From the NCBI GenBank assembly GCA_963843755.1, contig CAWJLS010000006.1:102790-166789 (forward strand): a stretch of DNA of 64,000 bases, in the 5' to 3' direction. The translations under genes and the position numbers were made by a program. This stretch comes from CAWJLS01 sp963843755 (GTDB taxonomy: Bacteria; Acidobacteriota; Thermoanaerobaculia; Multivoradales; DATKCC01). The stretch's first letter is position 1. Every line of letters starts with the position of its first letter. Shown in pieces: positions 48,697 through 58,055 of this stretch. The notes below the pieces were generated by a model that did not search any database, was not told the DNA's origin, and was given only the letters and a program-made list of their open reading frames with translations.

Positions 48697-51231
48697 CTAA
48701 TCCGAGCCCAGGGCGACGATCGGGTCGACCCGAGTGGCGCGGCGCGCCGGCAGCACCGTGGCGAGAAGCGCCACGGCGCCCAGGAGCCCCAGGACGGCGG
48801 CGAAGATCGTCGGGGCGAAGGCCGTCACCCCGTAAAGCAGGCTCTCCAGGCTCCGGGTCAGAACGAAGGCGCCGATCGCTCCGATCGCCAGCCCGACCCC
48901 CAGGATCACCAGCCCCTGGCGCACCACCAGCCGGAAGATCTCCCCGGTGCTCGAGCCGAGGGCCAGCCGGATGCCCAGCTCCCGCGTGCGCTGAGCGACC
49001 GCGTAGGCCAGCACGCCGTAGATGCCGACCGCCGACAGGAAGAGGGCGACGACGGCGAAGATCACCGCCAGCAGCATGGGCAGCCGGGCGTCGAGCAGGC
49101 TGTCGTCGATCTGTTCGGTCATGGTGGCGACGTGGTAGAGAGGCAGCTCCGGATCGAGCCCGGCCACCGCCGCGCGCAGGTCCTCGGTCACCGCGTCCGG
49201 TGCCCGCTCGGTGGCGACCACGAGCGAGACGATGCCCGGCGGCTGCTGGGTGACGTCGAAGTAGTACCGCCCCTGGTTCGAGTCCCCCGCCAGGTCGGTG
49301 GCGATGATCTGGTCGACCACGCCGACGACGGTCCACCACTGGACCTCTTGCCCCGGGTCCGGAGTGATGTCGAACGAGACCCGTCCTCCGACCGCGCCGC
49401 CGGTGCGCTCCCAATCCGGCCAGTAGTGGTCGGCGAGCCAGCGGTCGATGACCAGGACGCGCTGGGAGTCGGCCGTGTCCCGCTGGTCGAAGGTCCGCCC
49501 AGCGAGCACCGGGACGTCGAGGGTCTCGAAGTAGCCAGGGCTGACCACGTTGACGTACGGCGCGCGGATCGACTCCCCCGGCGCCGGCGTGTAGCCCTCG
49601 ACGTTGATCGCGCTCTGGCTGAAGCCGCCGCCGAACGGCGGGCTGGCGGCCAGGCTCGCCGAGCTCACCCCCGGCAGGGCGCGGGTCGCCCGGAGCAGGC
49701 GGTCGAAGAACGCGGTCCGCGCGCTCGATTCGCCGTAGCGGGACCCGGGCAGGGCCACCCGGGCGGTGAGCACGCCCTCGGTCCGGAAGCCCGGATCGAC
49801 CGACGCCGTCCGGACGAAGCTCGCCAGCAGGAAGCCGGCCCCCACCAGCAGGACGAAGGCGAACGCCACCTGGACCGTGACCAGGAGGTTCCGGACCAGG
49901 ACCGCGCCGCGCCCCGAGCTTCCGGACCGTCCCTCCTGCCGGAAGATCGACGCCAGGTTCTGCCGGAACACCTGGACGACCGGGATCAGGCCGAAGGCGA
50001 CGCCGATCGCCAGCGACACCGCCACCGTCCAGACCACCACGGTCGCGTCGAGGCCGATGTCGGCGCCGCGGGGGATCTCGTCCAGACCGAGACCCGCCAG
50101 GATTCTCAATCCCGCCGCACCCGCCGCAAGCCCGAGGGCTCCGCCGGCGAGCGCCAGCACCACGCTCTCGACGATGAGCTGGCGGGCCACCTGGAGGCGG
50201 CCGGCGCCGAGGGCCGCGCGGGTCGCCAGCTCTTTCATCCGGGTGGTGGACCTGACCAGCACCAGCCCGGCGATGTTGACGCAGCCGATCAGCAGGACGA
50301 ACAGGGCGCCGCCCAGGAGCAGGACGAGCTTCGGCCGGATGGTGCGCACCAGGGCGTCGCGCCAGGGCTCGACCAGGGTGTGGAACCTGGCGTCGATCAG
50401 GAGCTGCTTGAACTGGGGATAGAGATCGAGGTTGCGCTCGTTCAGGCCGTCGATCTGGGCCTTCGCCTGACGAAGGCTCGCTCCGGGGGCCAGGCGGGCG
50501 ATCATCTGCCACGAGTTCGAGTGCCGGGCATCCGCCGAGCGCTCCTCTGCCGTGAACGCCGCCGGGATCCACAGATCCGCCTTCTGGCCGGGCAGCTCGA
50601 AGCCCGCCGGCAGCACGCCGACCACGATGTACGGCTCGCCGTCGAGCCGCAGGGTCTCGCCGAGCGCATCCGGCGCCGCGCCGAACAGCCGGCGCCACAG
50701 CTCGTCGGTCAGGAGCACCTTCTTCTCCTCTCCGATCTCCCCTTCCGCCTCGGTGAACAGCCGCCCCCTCGACGCCTCGACCCGCAGCAGCGGAAAGAGC
50801 GACGGCGTCGCCCGGCCGATCGCGACCCGGTCCGGCAGATCGCCACCGGTCAGCGTCCGGCCCTCGATCCGGAAGACCGCCACCTCCTCGAAGGCTTCGA
50901 TCTGCTCCCGGCGGTCGAAGTAGTCCGGCACCGCGTTCGAGATCCGCTCGACTCCGGCGCCCGGGTAGGCGTTGTTGAGGATCACCAGCCGGTCCGAGCC
51001 GTCGAACGGCAGCGGCGACAGCACCACCGAGTCGAACACGCTGAACACCGCCACCGCCGCACCGACGCAGAGCATCAGGGTCATGAGTGCCGTCACCGTG
51101 AACCCTCGGCCCTTGGCCAGGACGCGGACCGCGTGACGCAGGTCGCGCAGCGGCGCGTCGAGGAGCGACGCGTGCGACGTGGTGCCGGGAGCGGACGGCC
51201 TGGAGGTCGGCGAGTCGGAGCGATCGGTCAT
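48697..51231 (-). CDS. ADOP-type FtsX/MacB permease, intact
   Basis: Second acidobacterial duplicated orphan permease. An N-terminal disordered stretch (SPTSRPSAPGTTSH) precedes DLRHAVRVLAKGRGFTVTAL and the first helix. The MacB-like core has QIEAFEEVAVFRIEGRTLTG and LGETLRLDGEPYIVVGVLPA. FtsX helices include CVNIAGLVLVRSTTRMKELA and, in the second module, GIYGVLAYAVAQRTRELGIR and RATRVDPIVALGSD. 844 aa, typical. No ATPase gene and no CadC/PadR regulator adjacent. Only 30-35% similar by eye to the 16-18.5 kb copy, so these are old paralogues. Confidence 0.93.
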   Translation of the reverse strand: MTDRSDSPTSRPSAPGTTSHASLLDAPLRDLRHAVRVLAKGRGFTVTALMTLMLCVGAAVAVFSVFDSVVLSPLPFDGSDRLVILNNAYPGAGVERISNAVPDYFDRREQIEAFEEVAVFRIEGRTLTGGDLPDRVAIGRATPSLFPLLRVEASRGRLFTEAEGEIGEEKKVLLTDELWRRLFGAAPDALGETLRLDGEPYIVVGVLPAGFELPGQKADLWIPAAFTAEERSADARHSNSWQMIARLAPGASLRQAKAQIDGLNERNLDLYPQFKQLLIDARFHTLVEPWRDALVRTIRPKLVLLLGGALFVLLIGCVNIAGLVLVRSTTRMKELATRAALGAGRLQVARQLIVESVVLALAGGALGLAAGAAGLRILAGLGLDEIPRGADIGLDATVVVWTVAVSLAIGVAFGLIPVVQVFRQNLASIFRQEGRSGSSGRGAVLVRNLLVTVQVAFAFVLLVGAGFLLASFVRTASVDPGFRTEGVLTARVALPGSRYGESSARTAFFDRLLRATRALPGVSSASLAASPPFGGGFSQSAINVEGYTPAPGESIRAPYVNVVSPGYFETLDVPVLAGRTFDQRDTADSQRVLVIDRWLADHYWPDWERTGGAVGGRVSFDITPDPGQEVQWWTVVGVVDQIIATDLAGDSNQGRYYFDVTQQPPGIVSLVVATERAPDAVTEDLRAAVAGLDPELPLYHVATMTEQIDDSLLDARLPMLLAVIFAVVALFLSAVGIYGVLAYAVAQRTRELGIRLALGSSTGEIFRLVVRQGLVILGVGLAIGAIGAFVLTRSLESLLYGVTAFAPTIFAAVLGLLGAVALLATVLPARRATRVDPIVALGSD

Positions 51232-51574
51232 GGCGGAGGCCTTTCTGGTTCGACGGGCGAGCCGGAGCGACGCCGTCTCCGGGGAGCGACGATCGAGCCT
51301 GCTCCGAGTGTACGACGCAGGCGACCGGGGAAGGTTTCAACGCTCCGTCCTCCGACGGGGTTGTCGACGCAGCCAGGAGGGGGCCGCGCGCGAGAGCCCA
51401 TGTCCCCCTCGGTGCGCTCATCGCACAGCTCAATGCCTGAGATGTACTCCACAAACTCCATTTGAACAACTCATGGAAGGCCAGCGGCGGTAGACTGGGC
51501 CCCGATCCGAGCCCGACACCTGGCCAAGCACCGACACCGCTCCCCCGATCCATCGTCTTCCGGAGGCCCGCCCC
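51232..51574. other. Intergenic region, 343 nt, divergent promoters
   Basis: Separates the divergent ADOP permease and DUF885 genes. It includes the most AT-rich stretch of this part (51430-51475) and a TAGACT (51491-51496) that could be a -10 element for the DUF885 gene. I see no repeat or small gene. Confidence 0.4.
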
Positions 51575-53323
51575 ATGCGACCGTCCCCACGCCCGACCGT
51601 GCTCCTCGTCGTCCTCGCACTCTCGGCCCTCCTGGCCCCGACGACCCTCCGCCCACAGGAGACGCCGGCCGCCCCCGGAGGGACCACCGCCCAGCCGGGT
51701 CAGGCGGACGAGGCCGGGCAGGCGGAGCCGACGGCGACCGAGACCCTCGCCGGCCTGATCCGGGAGACCCTCGCGGTCTCCACCCCCACCATGGCGGCTG
51801 AGGAGTACGAAGCGGCCGCCGCGACCTACCGCAGCGTTCTCGAGCGACTGGAAGGAATCGACCGGGACGAGCTCGGCTTCGACGACGCGATCGACGCCGA
51901 CCTGCTCGAGCGCCATGCGAAGACACGCCTGTTCGAGATCGAAGAGCTCGCGCTCTGGCGCCTGGTGCCGGTCCAGTACTTGGCACTCTTTGAGACCGAC
52001 GCCCTCTTCCTGCGCCCCTGCGGCCTGCCCGACCGGGCCGTCCGCGACGCCGTCGAGGAGCTCGACCGGCTGCCCGAGGTCCTGGAGCACGGCCGAGCCA
52101 ACCTCACCCGCCCGGCCAGGGTCTGGACCGAGAACGCCATCTACCAGGCCTGGTACGCCGAGAAGATGCTGACCGAGGACGTGCCGGAGGCCTGCGTCGA
52201 CGACCCGGAGCTCGCGGCCCGGCTCCAGGCGGCGGCCGGGCGGGCGCTCGAGGCGGTCGAGTCCTTCGAGCGCTGGATGAAGACCGACCTCCTGCCCCGC
52301 TCCGACCGCTCGCCTACCTGGACGCCGGAGCAGATCGAGCACTACCAGTTCGTCCACGAAGGGCTGACCGACTGGGGGGTCGAGCGGATGATCGCCGTCG
52401 CCCGAGAGGAGGAGGCCCGGCTGACCGAGGAGATGACCGCGCTGGCCACCAGGATCGACCCGTCGGGCGACCTCTCCACGGTCTGGGCGGAGATGAAGGC
52501 CGAGGCGCCGCCCTGGGACGGGGTGCTGCCCATGGCCCAGCGCTACGTCGACCTGATGAGCGACTGGCTCCACGGGCCCGGCGGCCACATCGTCACCATT
52601 CCGGCCGACCTCGACTACGGCGCCCGGATCACCACCCCCATGGCCCGGCGGCTGCTCTCCTTCGGCGGCGCGGAGTACGGCCCGACCATCGCCGGCCGGC
52701 TCTCCGGCTACTACGTGGTGACCCCGGTCGAAGAGCGCTTGACGCCGGACGAGCGTCGGGGCCGCCTCTCCTCCTACAACCCCTACTGGACCGACGTCAT
52801 CTCCTACCACGAGTGGATCGGCCACAACGTCCAGCGGGCCTACGCTGAGGCCCACGTCACACGCCCCATGCGCGCCGCCTACCACGGCATCTATCTTTCC
52901 CAGGCGTGGTCGTTCTACCTCGAAAAGCTGATGGAGGACGAGGGCTACTACGACACGCTCCCCTTCATGGAAGCGCTCAAGACCGCCATGGCCCGACGCC
53001 AGATGCGCATGTGGCGCGTCCAGCGCATCCTCACCAAGCTGGAGATGGCCAAGGGCGAGATGAGCTTCGACGAAGCGGTCGACGCCTACGTGGAGAAAAT
53101 CGGCATGAGCCGGGAGAACGCCTTCATCGAGGTCCAGCGCGACTCCCAGAACCCCTCCCCGCCCGGGCGCGAGATCGTCGGCGAGCGCGAGATCCTGGCA
53201 CTCCGCGCCGAGTACCGCCGCCGCATGGGCGAGCACTACCGGATGAAGGACTTCCACGAAGCGCTGCTCGGCTACGGCGAGCTTCCCCTGCCGACGATCC
53301 GGCGGCTGATGTTCCACGACTGA
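51575..53323 (+). CDS. DUF885 family protein (predicted metallopeptidase), exported
   Basis: A signal peptide (TVLLVVLALSALLAPTT) is followed by a mostly helical domain of the DUF885 family. The putative metal site is YHEWIGHNVQ (52807 onward), with a further acidic and aromatic cluster GIYLSQAWSFYLEKLMEDEG typical of the family's third ligand region. Most family members read HExxPGHH; here the spacing is HExxGH, one residue shorter, so catalysis needs checking. C-terminal blocks MARRQMRMWRVQRILTKLEM and FHEALLGYGELPLPTIRRLM are conserved. 582 aa, intact. Confidence 0.85.
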   Translation: MRPSPRPTVLLVVLALSALLAPTTLRPQETPAAPGGTTAQPGQADEAGQAEPTATETLAGLIRETLAVSTPTMAAEEYEAAAATYRSVLERLEGIDRDELGFDDAIDADLLERHAKTRLFEIEELALWRLVPVQYLALFETDALFLRPCGLPDRAVRDAVEELDRLPEVLEHGRANLTRPARVWTENAIYQAWYAEKMLTEDVPEACVDDPELAARLQAAAGRALEAVESFERWMKTDLLPRSDRSPTWTPEQIEHYQFVHEGLTDWGVERMIAVAREEEARLTEEMTALATRIDPSGDLSTVWAEMKAEAPPWDGVLPMAQRYVDLMSDWLHGPGGHIVTIPADLDYGARITTPMARRLLSFGGAEYGPTIAGRLSGYYVVTPVEERLTPDERRGRLSSYNPYWTDVISYHEWIGHNVQRAYAEAHVTRPMRAAYHGIYLSQAWSFYLEKLMEDEGYYDTLPFMEALKTAMARRQMRMWRVQRILTKLEMAKGEMSFDEAVDAYVEKIGMSRENAFIEVQRDSQNPSPPGREIVGEREILALRAEYRRRMGEHYRMKDFHEALLGYGELPLPTIRRLMFHD

Positions 53324-53429
53324 CCGGCTCACCCCGACAACTCCCAGCCGGCATCGGACGCGCGCCGTCCCGGAGCCCACGCCGCCCGGACCGCTCCCGG
53401 CAGACTCCTGCCTCTCGCAGGTCTTCCGC

Positions 53430-53435
53430 TACAAT
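53430..53435 (+). promoter_or_regulatory. -10 hexamer TACAAT of tag, leaderless-type
   Basis: TACAAT 6 nt before ATG 53442, preceded by an inverted repeat CCTGCCTCTCGCAGG (53408-53422). Transcription would start on the A of the ATG. Confidence 0.55.
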
Positions 53436-53441
53436 CCCGCC

Positions 53442-54044
53442 ATGTCCGCCGCAATCCACCGCTGCTCCTGGGCCGAGGGCCACGACCTGATGATCGCCTA
53501 CCACGACGAGGAATGGGGTGTCCCGGAGCGCGACGACCGGGCCCTGTTCGAGAAGCTGATCCTCGACGGCGCCCAGGCCGGCCTGTCCTGGCGCACCATC
53601 CTCGAGCGCCGCGAAGGGTACCGCCGCGCCTTCGAGGGCTTCGACCCGGAGCGCATCGCCCGCTACGGCGACGCGGACGTGGAGCGCCTGCTCGCCGACC
53701 CCGGCATCATCCGCAACCGCCAGAAAGTCCGCTCCGCCATCGGCAACGCCCGCGCCTACCTCGACCTTCTAGACGAGACCGGGTCCTTCGCCGAGTATCT
53801 CTGGAGCTTCGTCGACGGCCGGCCGGAGGTCCACCGCTTCCGCTCGCACAGCCAGATCCCCGCCACCTCGCCGGTCTCAGAGCGTCTGAGCAAGGATCTC
53901 AAAGGCCGCGGCTTCTCCTTCGTCGGCCCGACCATCGTCTACGCCTACATGCAGGCCGTCGGCATGGTCAACGACCACCTGGTCGACTGCTTCCGCCACG
54001 CGCCGCTGGCCGCCCTGGCCGGGGAAACCGACCCGCCCGACTGA
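53442..54044 (+). CDS. tag: DNA-3-methyladenine glycosylase I
   Basis: Base-excision-repair enzyme that removes 3-methyladenine. The family signature RCSWAEGHDLMIAYHDEEWG, then DDRALFEKLILDGAQAGLSW (the catalytic Glu-Trp region), PGIIRNRQKVRSAIGNARAY, KDLKGRGFSFVGPTIVYAYM and MVNDHLVDCFRH. The zinc-ligand set Cys (RCSW), His (YHDEEW), His and Cys (NDHLVDC) is complete. 200 aa, typical. No ribosome site; leaderless promoter. It stands alone between the DUF885 and histidine kinase genes. Confidence 0.95.
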   Translation: MSAAIHRCSWAEGHDLMIAYHDEEWGVPERDDRALFEKLILDGAQAGLSWRTILERREGYRRAFEGFDPERIARYGDADVERLLADPGIIRNRQKVRSAIGNARAYLDLLDETGSFAEYLWSFVDGRPEVHRFRSHSQIPATSPVSERLSKDLKGRGFSFVGPTIVYAYMQAVGMVNDHLVDCFRHAPLAALAGETDPPD

Positions 54045-54257
54045 GAAGGATCTACATCGGTCGTTGCAAATCGTCCCGGCCGCCGGCTCCGCGGGGCCGA
54101 AAGCAGGCCGTCGGAGCGATCTGGACCCGGATTCGCCCTGACGAAGCGCCACTCCCGACAGGATCGGTCCTTGCATCGCTTTGATTGGATCTCACATCGA
54201 CCGGCCCCGGGGCACGAAGGATGGTCCCGCGCCGGCCGAGCTGGAGAATCCGAGAGC

Positions 54258-55601
54258 ATGCCGGGGCAAGCCTTGATCGACCAGGAGCACGGAGAGCCAG
54301 AACCATTGCGGAGGGCCGCGAGCGACGACGCGGCTCGACACCTCCGCCAACAGCGGGTGGTGGCCGAGCTCGGCCTCGCCGCGATCGTCACGATGGACCT
54401 GCAGGAGGTCCTGGACACGATCTCCCTGGCCGCCGTCGAAACCCTCGAGGTCCCCTTCATCGAGATCATGGAGCGGCTCGAGGGCGAGGACTCGCTGCTG
54501 CTCCGCGCCGGCGCCGGCTGGCGCGACGGACTGATCGGCTCGACCCGCATCCCGACCGGCCCCGACTCGGTGGCGGGCTTCACCCTCGACGCCGACGGCC
54601 CGGTGGTGATCGAGGACCTGGGCGAGGAGACCCGGCTCCGCCCGTCCGACCTGCTGGTCGACCACGGAGTGGTCAGCAGCCTGACCGTGGTCATCCGTTC
54701 CCGCTCCGGCCCCTGGGGGGTGCTCGGCGTCCACAACGACCGCCCCCGGTCGTTCTCGCCCGACGACGTCCACTTCGTCCAGTCGCTGGCCAACCTGGTG
54801 ACCGCCGCGATCGAGCGCCAGAGGATGGAGCTCGAGCTCGACCGCAGCCGCACCGAGCTCGCACTGCGGGCCGCCGAGGCCCGCCTCGGCCGGTCCGAGC
54901 GGTTGCTGTCGCTCGGCACGCTGGCGACCGGGCTCGCCCACGAGATCAACAATCCACTCTCGACGATCCTGATCACCGCCGAGTCCGCCCGCGCCGAGCT
55001 CGCGCGCGGCGAGAGCAACGGTCGGCTGAGCGAGGACCTGGCCGTGATCATGGACAACGCCGAGCGCTGCGGCGAGATCGTTCACCGGGTGCTCGACTTC
55101 ATCGGTGAGCGCCGTGCCGAGCAGACCCCCGAGGACGTCAACGAGATCGTCCGCGCCGCCGTCCGGCTGGCCCGCACGGGAACCGGCGCCGCGTCTGCCC
55201 GTGAGCACCGGGTGGAGCTCGACCTGGCCGATGACCTGCCGCCGGTGCCGACCGGCCGCGCTGACCTCGAGCAGGCGCTCGCCAAGCTGGTGGCCAACGC
55301 CTTCGAGGCGACCGAGGACGCGATCACGGTGTCCGTCGCCACCCGCTCCGTCGATCGCGGCGTAGAGGTCGAGATCCACGACGACGGTCCCGGGATTCCG
55401 GCCCCCACGCGGGCCCGCATCTTCAACCCCTTCTTCACCACCCGGCGGGAGCGCGGGGGCGTCGGCCTCGGGCTGCCACTGGCCCACCGGCTGGTCGCCG
55501 ACCACGGCGGCACCCTGGATCTCGACAGCAGCTCGGACCACGGCACGACGTTCCGGATCGTCCTGCCCGTCCGGCGGTCCGACTCCGACGGAGAGGATTG
55601 A
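54258..55601 (+). CDS. GAF domain sensor histidine kinase
   Basis: Cytoplasmic two-component kinase without membrane helices. A GAF domain at residues 35-190 (VTMDLQEVLDTISLAAVETL, GPDSVAGFTLDADGPVVIED) is followed by a coiled coil (ERQRMELELDRSRTELALRA), the phosphoacceptor LATGLAHEINNPLSTILITA, N-box KLVANAFEATED, G1 HDDGPGIP, F-box FNPFFTTR and G2 GVGLGLPLAHRLV. 447 aa. The receiver gene follows 4 nt later, so this is a kinase/receiver pair. The ligand of the GAF domain is unknown; there is no heme or cysteine hallmark. Confidence 0.93.
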   Translation: MPGQALIDQEHGEPEPLRRAASDDAARHLRQQRVVAELGLAAIVTMDLQEVLDTISLAAVETLEVPFIEIMERLEGEDSLLLRAGAGWRDGLIGSTRIPTGPDSVAGFTLDADGPVVIEDLGEETRLRPSDLLVDHGVVSSLTVVIRSRSGPWGVLGVHNDRPRSFSPDDVHFVQSLANLVTAAIERQRMELELDRSRTELALRAAEARLGRSERLLSLGTLATGLAHEINNPLSTILITAESARAELARGESNGRLSEDLAVIMDNAERCGEIVHRVLDFIGERRAEQTPEDVNEIVRAAVRLARTGTGAASAREHRVELDLADDLPPVPTGRADLEQALAKLVANAFEATEDAITVSVATRSVDRGVEVEIHDDGPGIPAPTRARIFNPFFTTRRERGGVGLGLPLAHRLVADHGGTLDLDSSSDHGTTFRIVLPVRRSDSDGED

Positions 55602-55605
55602 CGCC

Positions 55606-55998
55606 GTGGCGCGCATCCTCCTGGTCGAGGACGAGGAGAGCTCGGTCCGGGCCCTCGAGCACTACTTCGAGGGCGCCGGCCACGAAGTCGCCTCCGCCGG
55701 CCAGGCCCGCGCCGCGATCGAGCGCGCCCGCGAGTTTTCGCCCGAGATCCTGCTGACCGATCTGTTCCTGGCCGACCGAGAGGGCGGCGCGAGGGTCGCC
55801 CGGGAGCTGACCGATCGCGACCCGGACCTCAGGGTGATCGTCATGACCGGGCTCCCGGCGGCCGAAGCCGCGCGCCAGCTCGACGGCACGCCGGTCTTCC
55901 GCATCTGCCTCAAGCCGCTCCGGCTCGCCGAGCTCAATGCGACGGTCGAAGCGGCCCTGGCCGACGTCCGCGCCAAGGGCGGCGCGGACGCGCCGTGA
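55606..55998 (+). CDS. Single-domain response regulator (CheY-like receiver)
   Basis: 130 residues, receiver domain only: acidic pocket LVEDEESS, phosphoacceptor Asp in EILLTDLFLAD, Thr in VIVMTGLP and the Lys in FRICLKPLRL. No output domain, so the output is presumably via a protein partner or a phosphorelay. GTG 55606 follows the histidine kinase stop by 4 nt. Confidence 0.92.
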   Translation: MARILLVEDEESSVRALEHYFEGAGHEVASAGQARAAIERAREFSPEILLTDLFLADREGGARVARELTDRDPDLRVIVMTGLPAAEAARQLDGTPVFRICLKPLRLAELNATVEAALADVRAKGGADAP

Positions 55999-56008
55999 CG
56001 CTCTCCCG

Positions 56009-57877
56009 CTAGGGCGTGAACGCCTCCCGGTCCTGGAGGCCGGACACGTCGTCGACTCCGGAGCCGACCGGATCGAGATGGTAGTAGTTGATCTCGCCGG
56101 TCTCCGTCTGGCGCACCCAGACCTCCACCTCAGACGGCGTGAACCGGCTGATCTGGACCCACAGGAACCCGTTCGGGCGTGGACCGATGAGCTTGACGAA
56201 CACCTCCGGGCGCCCGGCGAGCGCGCCGCTCAGGCAGAGGCTCTCGGCGATGCAGTCGCCCTCCTTCGCGCCCAGCACCGGGGTGCCGCCGGCGGCGGTG
56301 ATCCGGGCCTGGAACTCGAAGCCCGGCTGCTCGCCGGTGGTCAGCCAGGTGTCGGTCGGAGGTGGCGGGGCGCCGCCGACCAGGTACTGCACGATGTGAC
56401 CGAGCGTCGTCTGGAAGGCGCCGTCGATGTCGTTGTTGGACGGGTCGCACCCGTCCGCGCCGGGGCAGCCGCCATAGAGCTGCCCGACCACCTGCCCGAC
56501 GTCGTTGATCGACGGCCCTCCCGAGCTGCCACCGAAGGTCCCACCGTCGAGCGGCTGCAGATGCAGGAACTTGGTGGTGTCGCCGATGTCCTGTCCCGGC
56601 TGCGCCGTGCACGTATGGAACCTCATGTCGCTCGCCCCGAGGGTCTCGTAGCGGGCATAGGTCAGGGGATCGGCCGGGCTGACGTGACCCACCGGGTGGG
56701 ACAGGCGATGGACGATCGTCCCCGGTGCCACTGCGCTCGCGACGCCGGTCCAGCCGAGGAGCACGCGGCCGGTCGGGATCGCCAGGCCGACCAGGGTGTA
56801 GTCACTGTCGAGGCCGGTCGCCAGGAGGTTCGCGCCCTGGCTCCGCGGCAGGGTGCCGAGGTCGGGCGGGGTCCCGTCGCAGCTCGGGGTCGAGTAGTCC
56901 CAGAACGCCTCCAGGTTGTCGGCTTTGGCCTGGTCGGAGAAGCAGTGGTTCGCCGTCAAGAGCGGCGGATCGGGCGCCGGGGCCTCACCGTCGGCCGGCG
57001 CCGTGTTGAGCAGGCCCCCGGTGCAGACGCCGAAGAACCCGCCGCTGACAGGGAACTCCAGGTGGGCGATCGCCTTCTGCGCTGCGTCGATCACCGGGAA
57101 GGTCCCGCTATCCACGCACGACGCGTCGATGACGCAGGTGTGGCTCGGCAGGGGTGCCGGCTCGATCAAGGCCTCTCCGGACTCCCCGAGGCGCACCATC
57201 TCGGCCACGCCCGCGATCCGGAAGCCGTAGTCGCCGCCGTCGGCGACCGACTCGGGCGACACTTCCACCTCGAGGTTGACCACCGGGCCGGCGACGCTCG
57301 GCGTCAGCAGCTCGCCCCGGTGAACCAGCTCGCGGCCGAACGGGCCGACCGTCTCCCCGTCCTCGGCGTAGACCCAGAGCCGCGCGCCGTCCGGCAGGTT
57401 GACGTCGATCAGCCGTAGGCGCAGCCGGTAGGCGTCCTCGACGCGCACCGCCGTGCCCCAGATCGTGCCGTCCGCGGTCCTGGCGTAGGCGCCGCCCGAG
57501 CGGACGCCGGCCGGCGACTCGGCGAGCCCCCGGTCGAACCGGACCGTCTGCGCCAGGGGCACCGGCCGCAGGAAGCCGATGCGGACCGGCAGGGCGCCGG
57601 ACTCGTTCCAGCTCGAGAGGGCCTGGAGCTGATCGACGGCGCCGACCCTCGCAGCGCTCATCGACGCCACCGGCTCGACGCCGAAACGCTCGGCGATCCG
57701 CATCGGAGGCTGCTCGGCGGCGCGCAGCGCGTCGACCGACGAGGGGGCGGGCGCGGGCGCCATCGGGAGGCTCTGGATCGCGGCGCCGGCAGCGGCCGCG
57801 ACGAGCAGCAACGCGGCGGCCAGGAGGACGATCCGGCCGGCGGCCGGGCGGGGACTGGAAGGCTTCAACGGATGCAT
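56009..57877 (-). CDS. Secreted trypsin-like serine protease (lysyl-endopeptidase type)
   Basis: A signal peptide (GRIVLLAAALLLVAAAAGAA) is followed by a beta-sandwich propeptide-like region (WGTAVRVEDAYRLRLRLIDV, LPDGARLWVYAEDGETVGPF) and then the S1 protease with many cysteines. Triad: His in PLLTANHCF, Asp in LDSDYTLVGL, Ser in GTFGGSSGGPS. The form resembles Lysobacter/Achromobacter lysyl endopeptidases, with a C-terminal beta domain (FEFQARITAAGGTPVLGAKE). 622 aa. Start ATG 57877 is chosen because AGGAGAG lies 7 nt upstream, rather than the in-frame ATG 30 nt earlier. Confidence 0.9.
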   Translation of the reverse strand: MHPLKPSSPRPAAGRIVLLAAALLLVAAAAGAAIQSLPMAPAPAPSSVDALRAAEQPPMRIAERFGVEPVASMSAARVGAVDQLQALSSWNESGALPVRIGFLRPVPLAQTVRFDRGLAESPAGVRSGGAYARTADGTIWGTAVRVEDAYRLRLRLIDVNLPDGARLWVYAEDGETVGPFGRELVHRGELLTPSVAGPVVNLEVEVSPESVADGGDYGFRIAGVAEMVRLGESGEALIEPAPLPSHTCVIDASCVDSGTFPVIDAAQKAIAHLEFPVSGGFFGVCTGGLLNTAPADGEAPAPDPPLLTANHCFSDQAKADNLEAFWDYSTPSCDGTPPDLGTLPRSQGANLLATGLDSDYTLVGLAIPTGRVLLGWTGVASAVAPGTIVHRLSHPVGHVSPADPLTYARYETLGASDMRFHTCTAQPGQDIGDTTKFLHLQPLDGGTFGGSSGGPSINDVGQVVGQLYGGCPGADGCDPSNNDIDGAFQTTLGHIVQYLVGGAPPPPTDTWLTTGEQPGFEFQARITAAGGTPVLGAKEGDCIAESLCLSGALAGRPEVFVKLIGPRPNGFLWVQISRFTPSEVEVWVRQTETGEINYYHLDPVGSGVDDVSGLQDREAFTP

Positions 57878-58055
57878 CGACTCTCTCCTTGCGACAGACG
57901 ACATCACGCCGGGCGGGCCGACCCTCCGGAGACACCGCTCCCATGGCGACGAGGCACACGGAAAAGGGAACCGGACGACGGCTCACCAGGCAGGGCTCGA
58001 ACGGACATCATACGACGGGACGGCCGCGGCCGAGTGGCGCCCTCACCCGCGAAGC

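Noticed and set aside
47110..51465. A 1451-codon plus-strand frame crossing the GCS2 and ADOP genes
   Set aside because: It is antisense to the intact ADOP permease and out of frame with GCS2. The translation is Arg/Asp/Gln-rich with no domain, typical of stop-free shadows in GC-rich DNA.
47996..53380. A 1794-codon minus-strand frame through GCS2, ADOP and DUF885
   Set aside because: It overlaps three well-supported genes, only by chance sharing no stops. No motif and low-complexity composition.
37885..53435. The two TACAAT sites at 37885 and 53430 as parts of one dispersed repeat
   Set aside because: Only the hexamer is shared; flanks differ, so they are treated as independent promoters.
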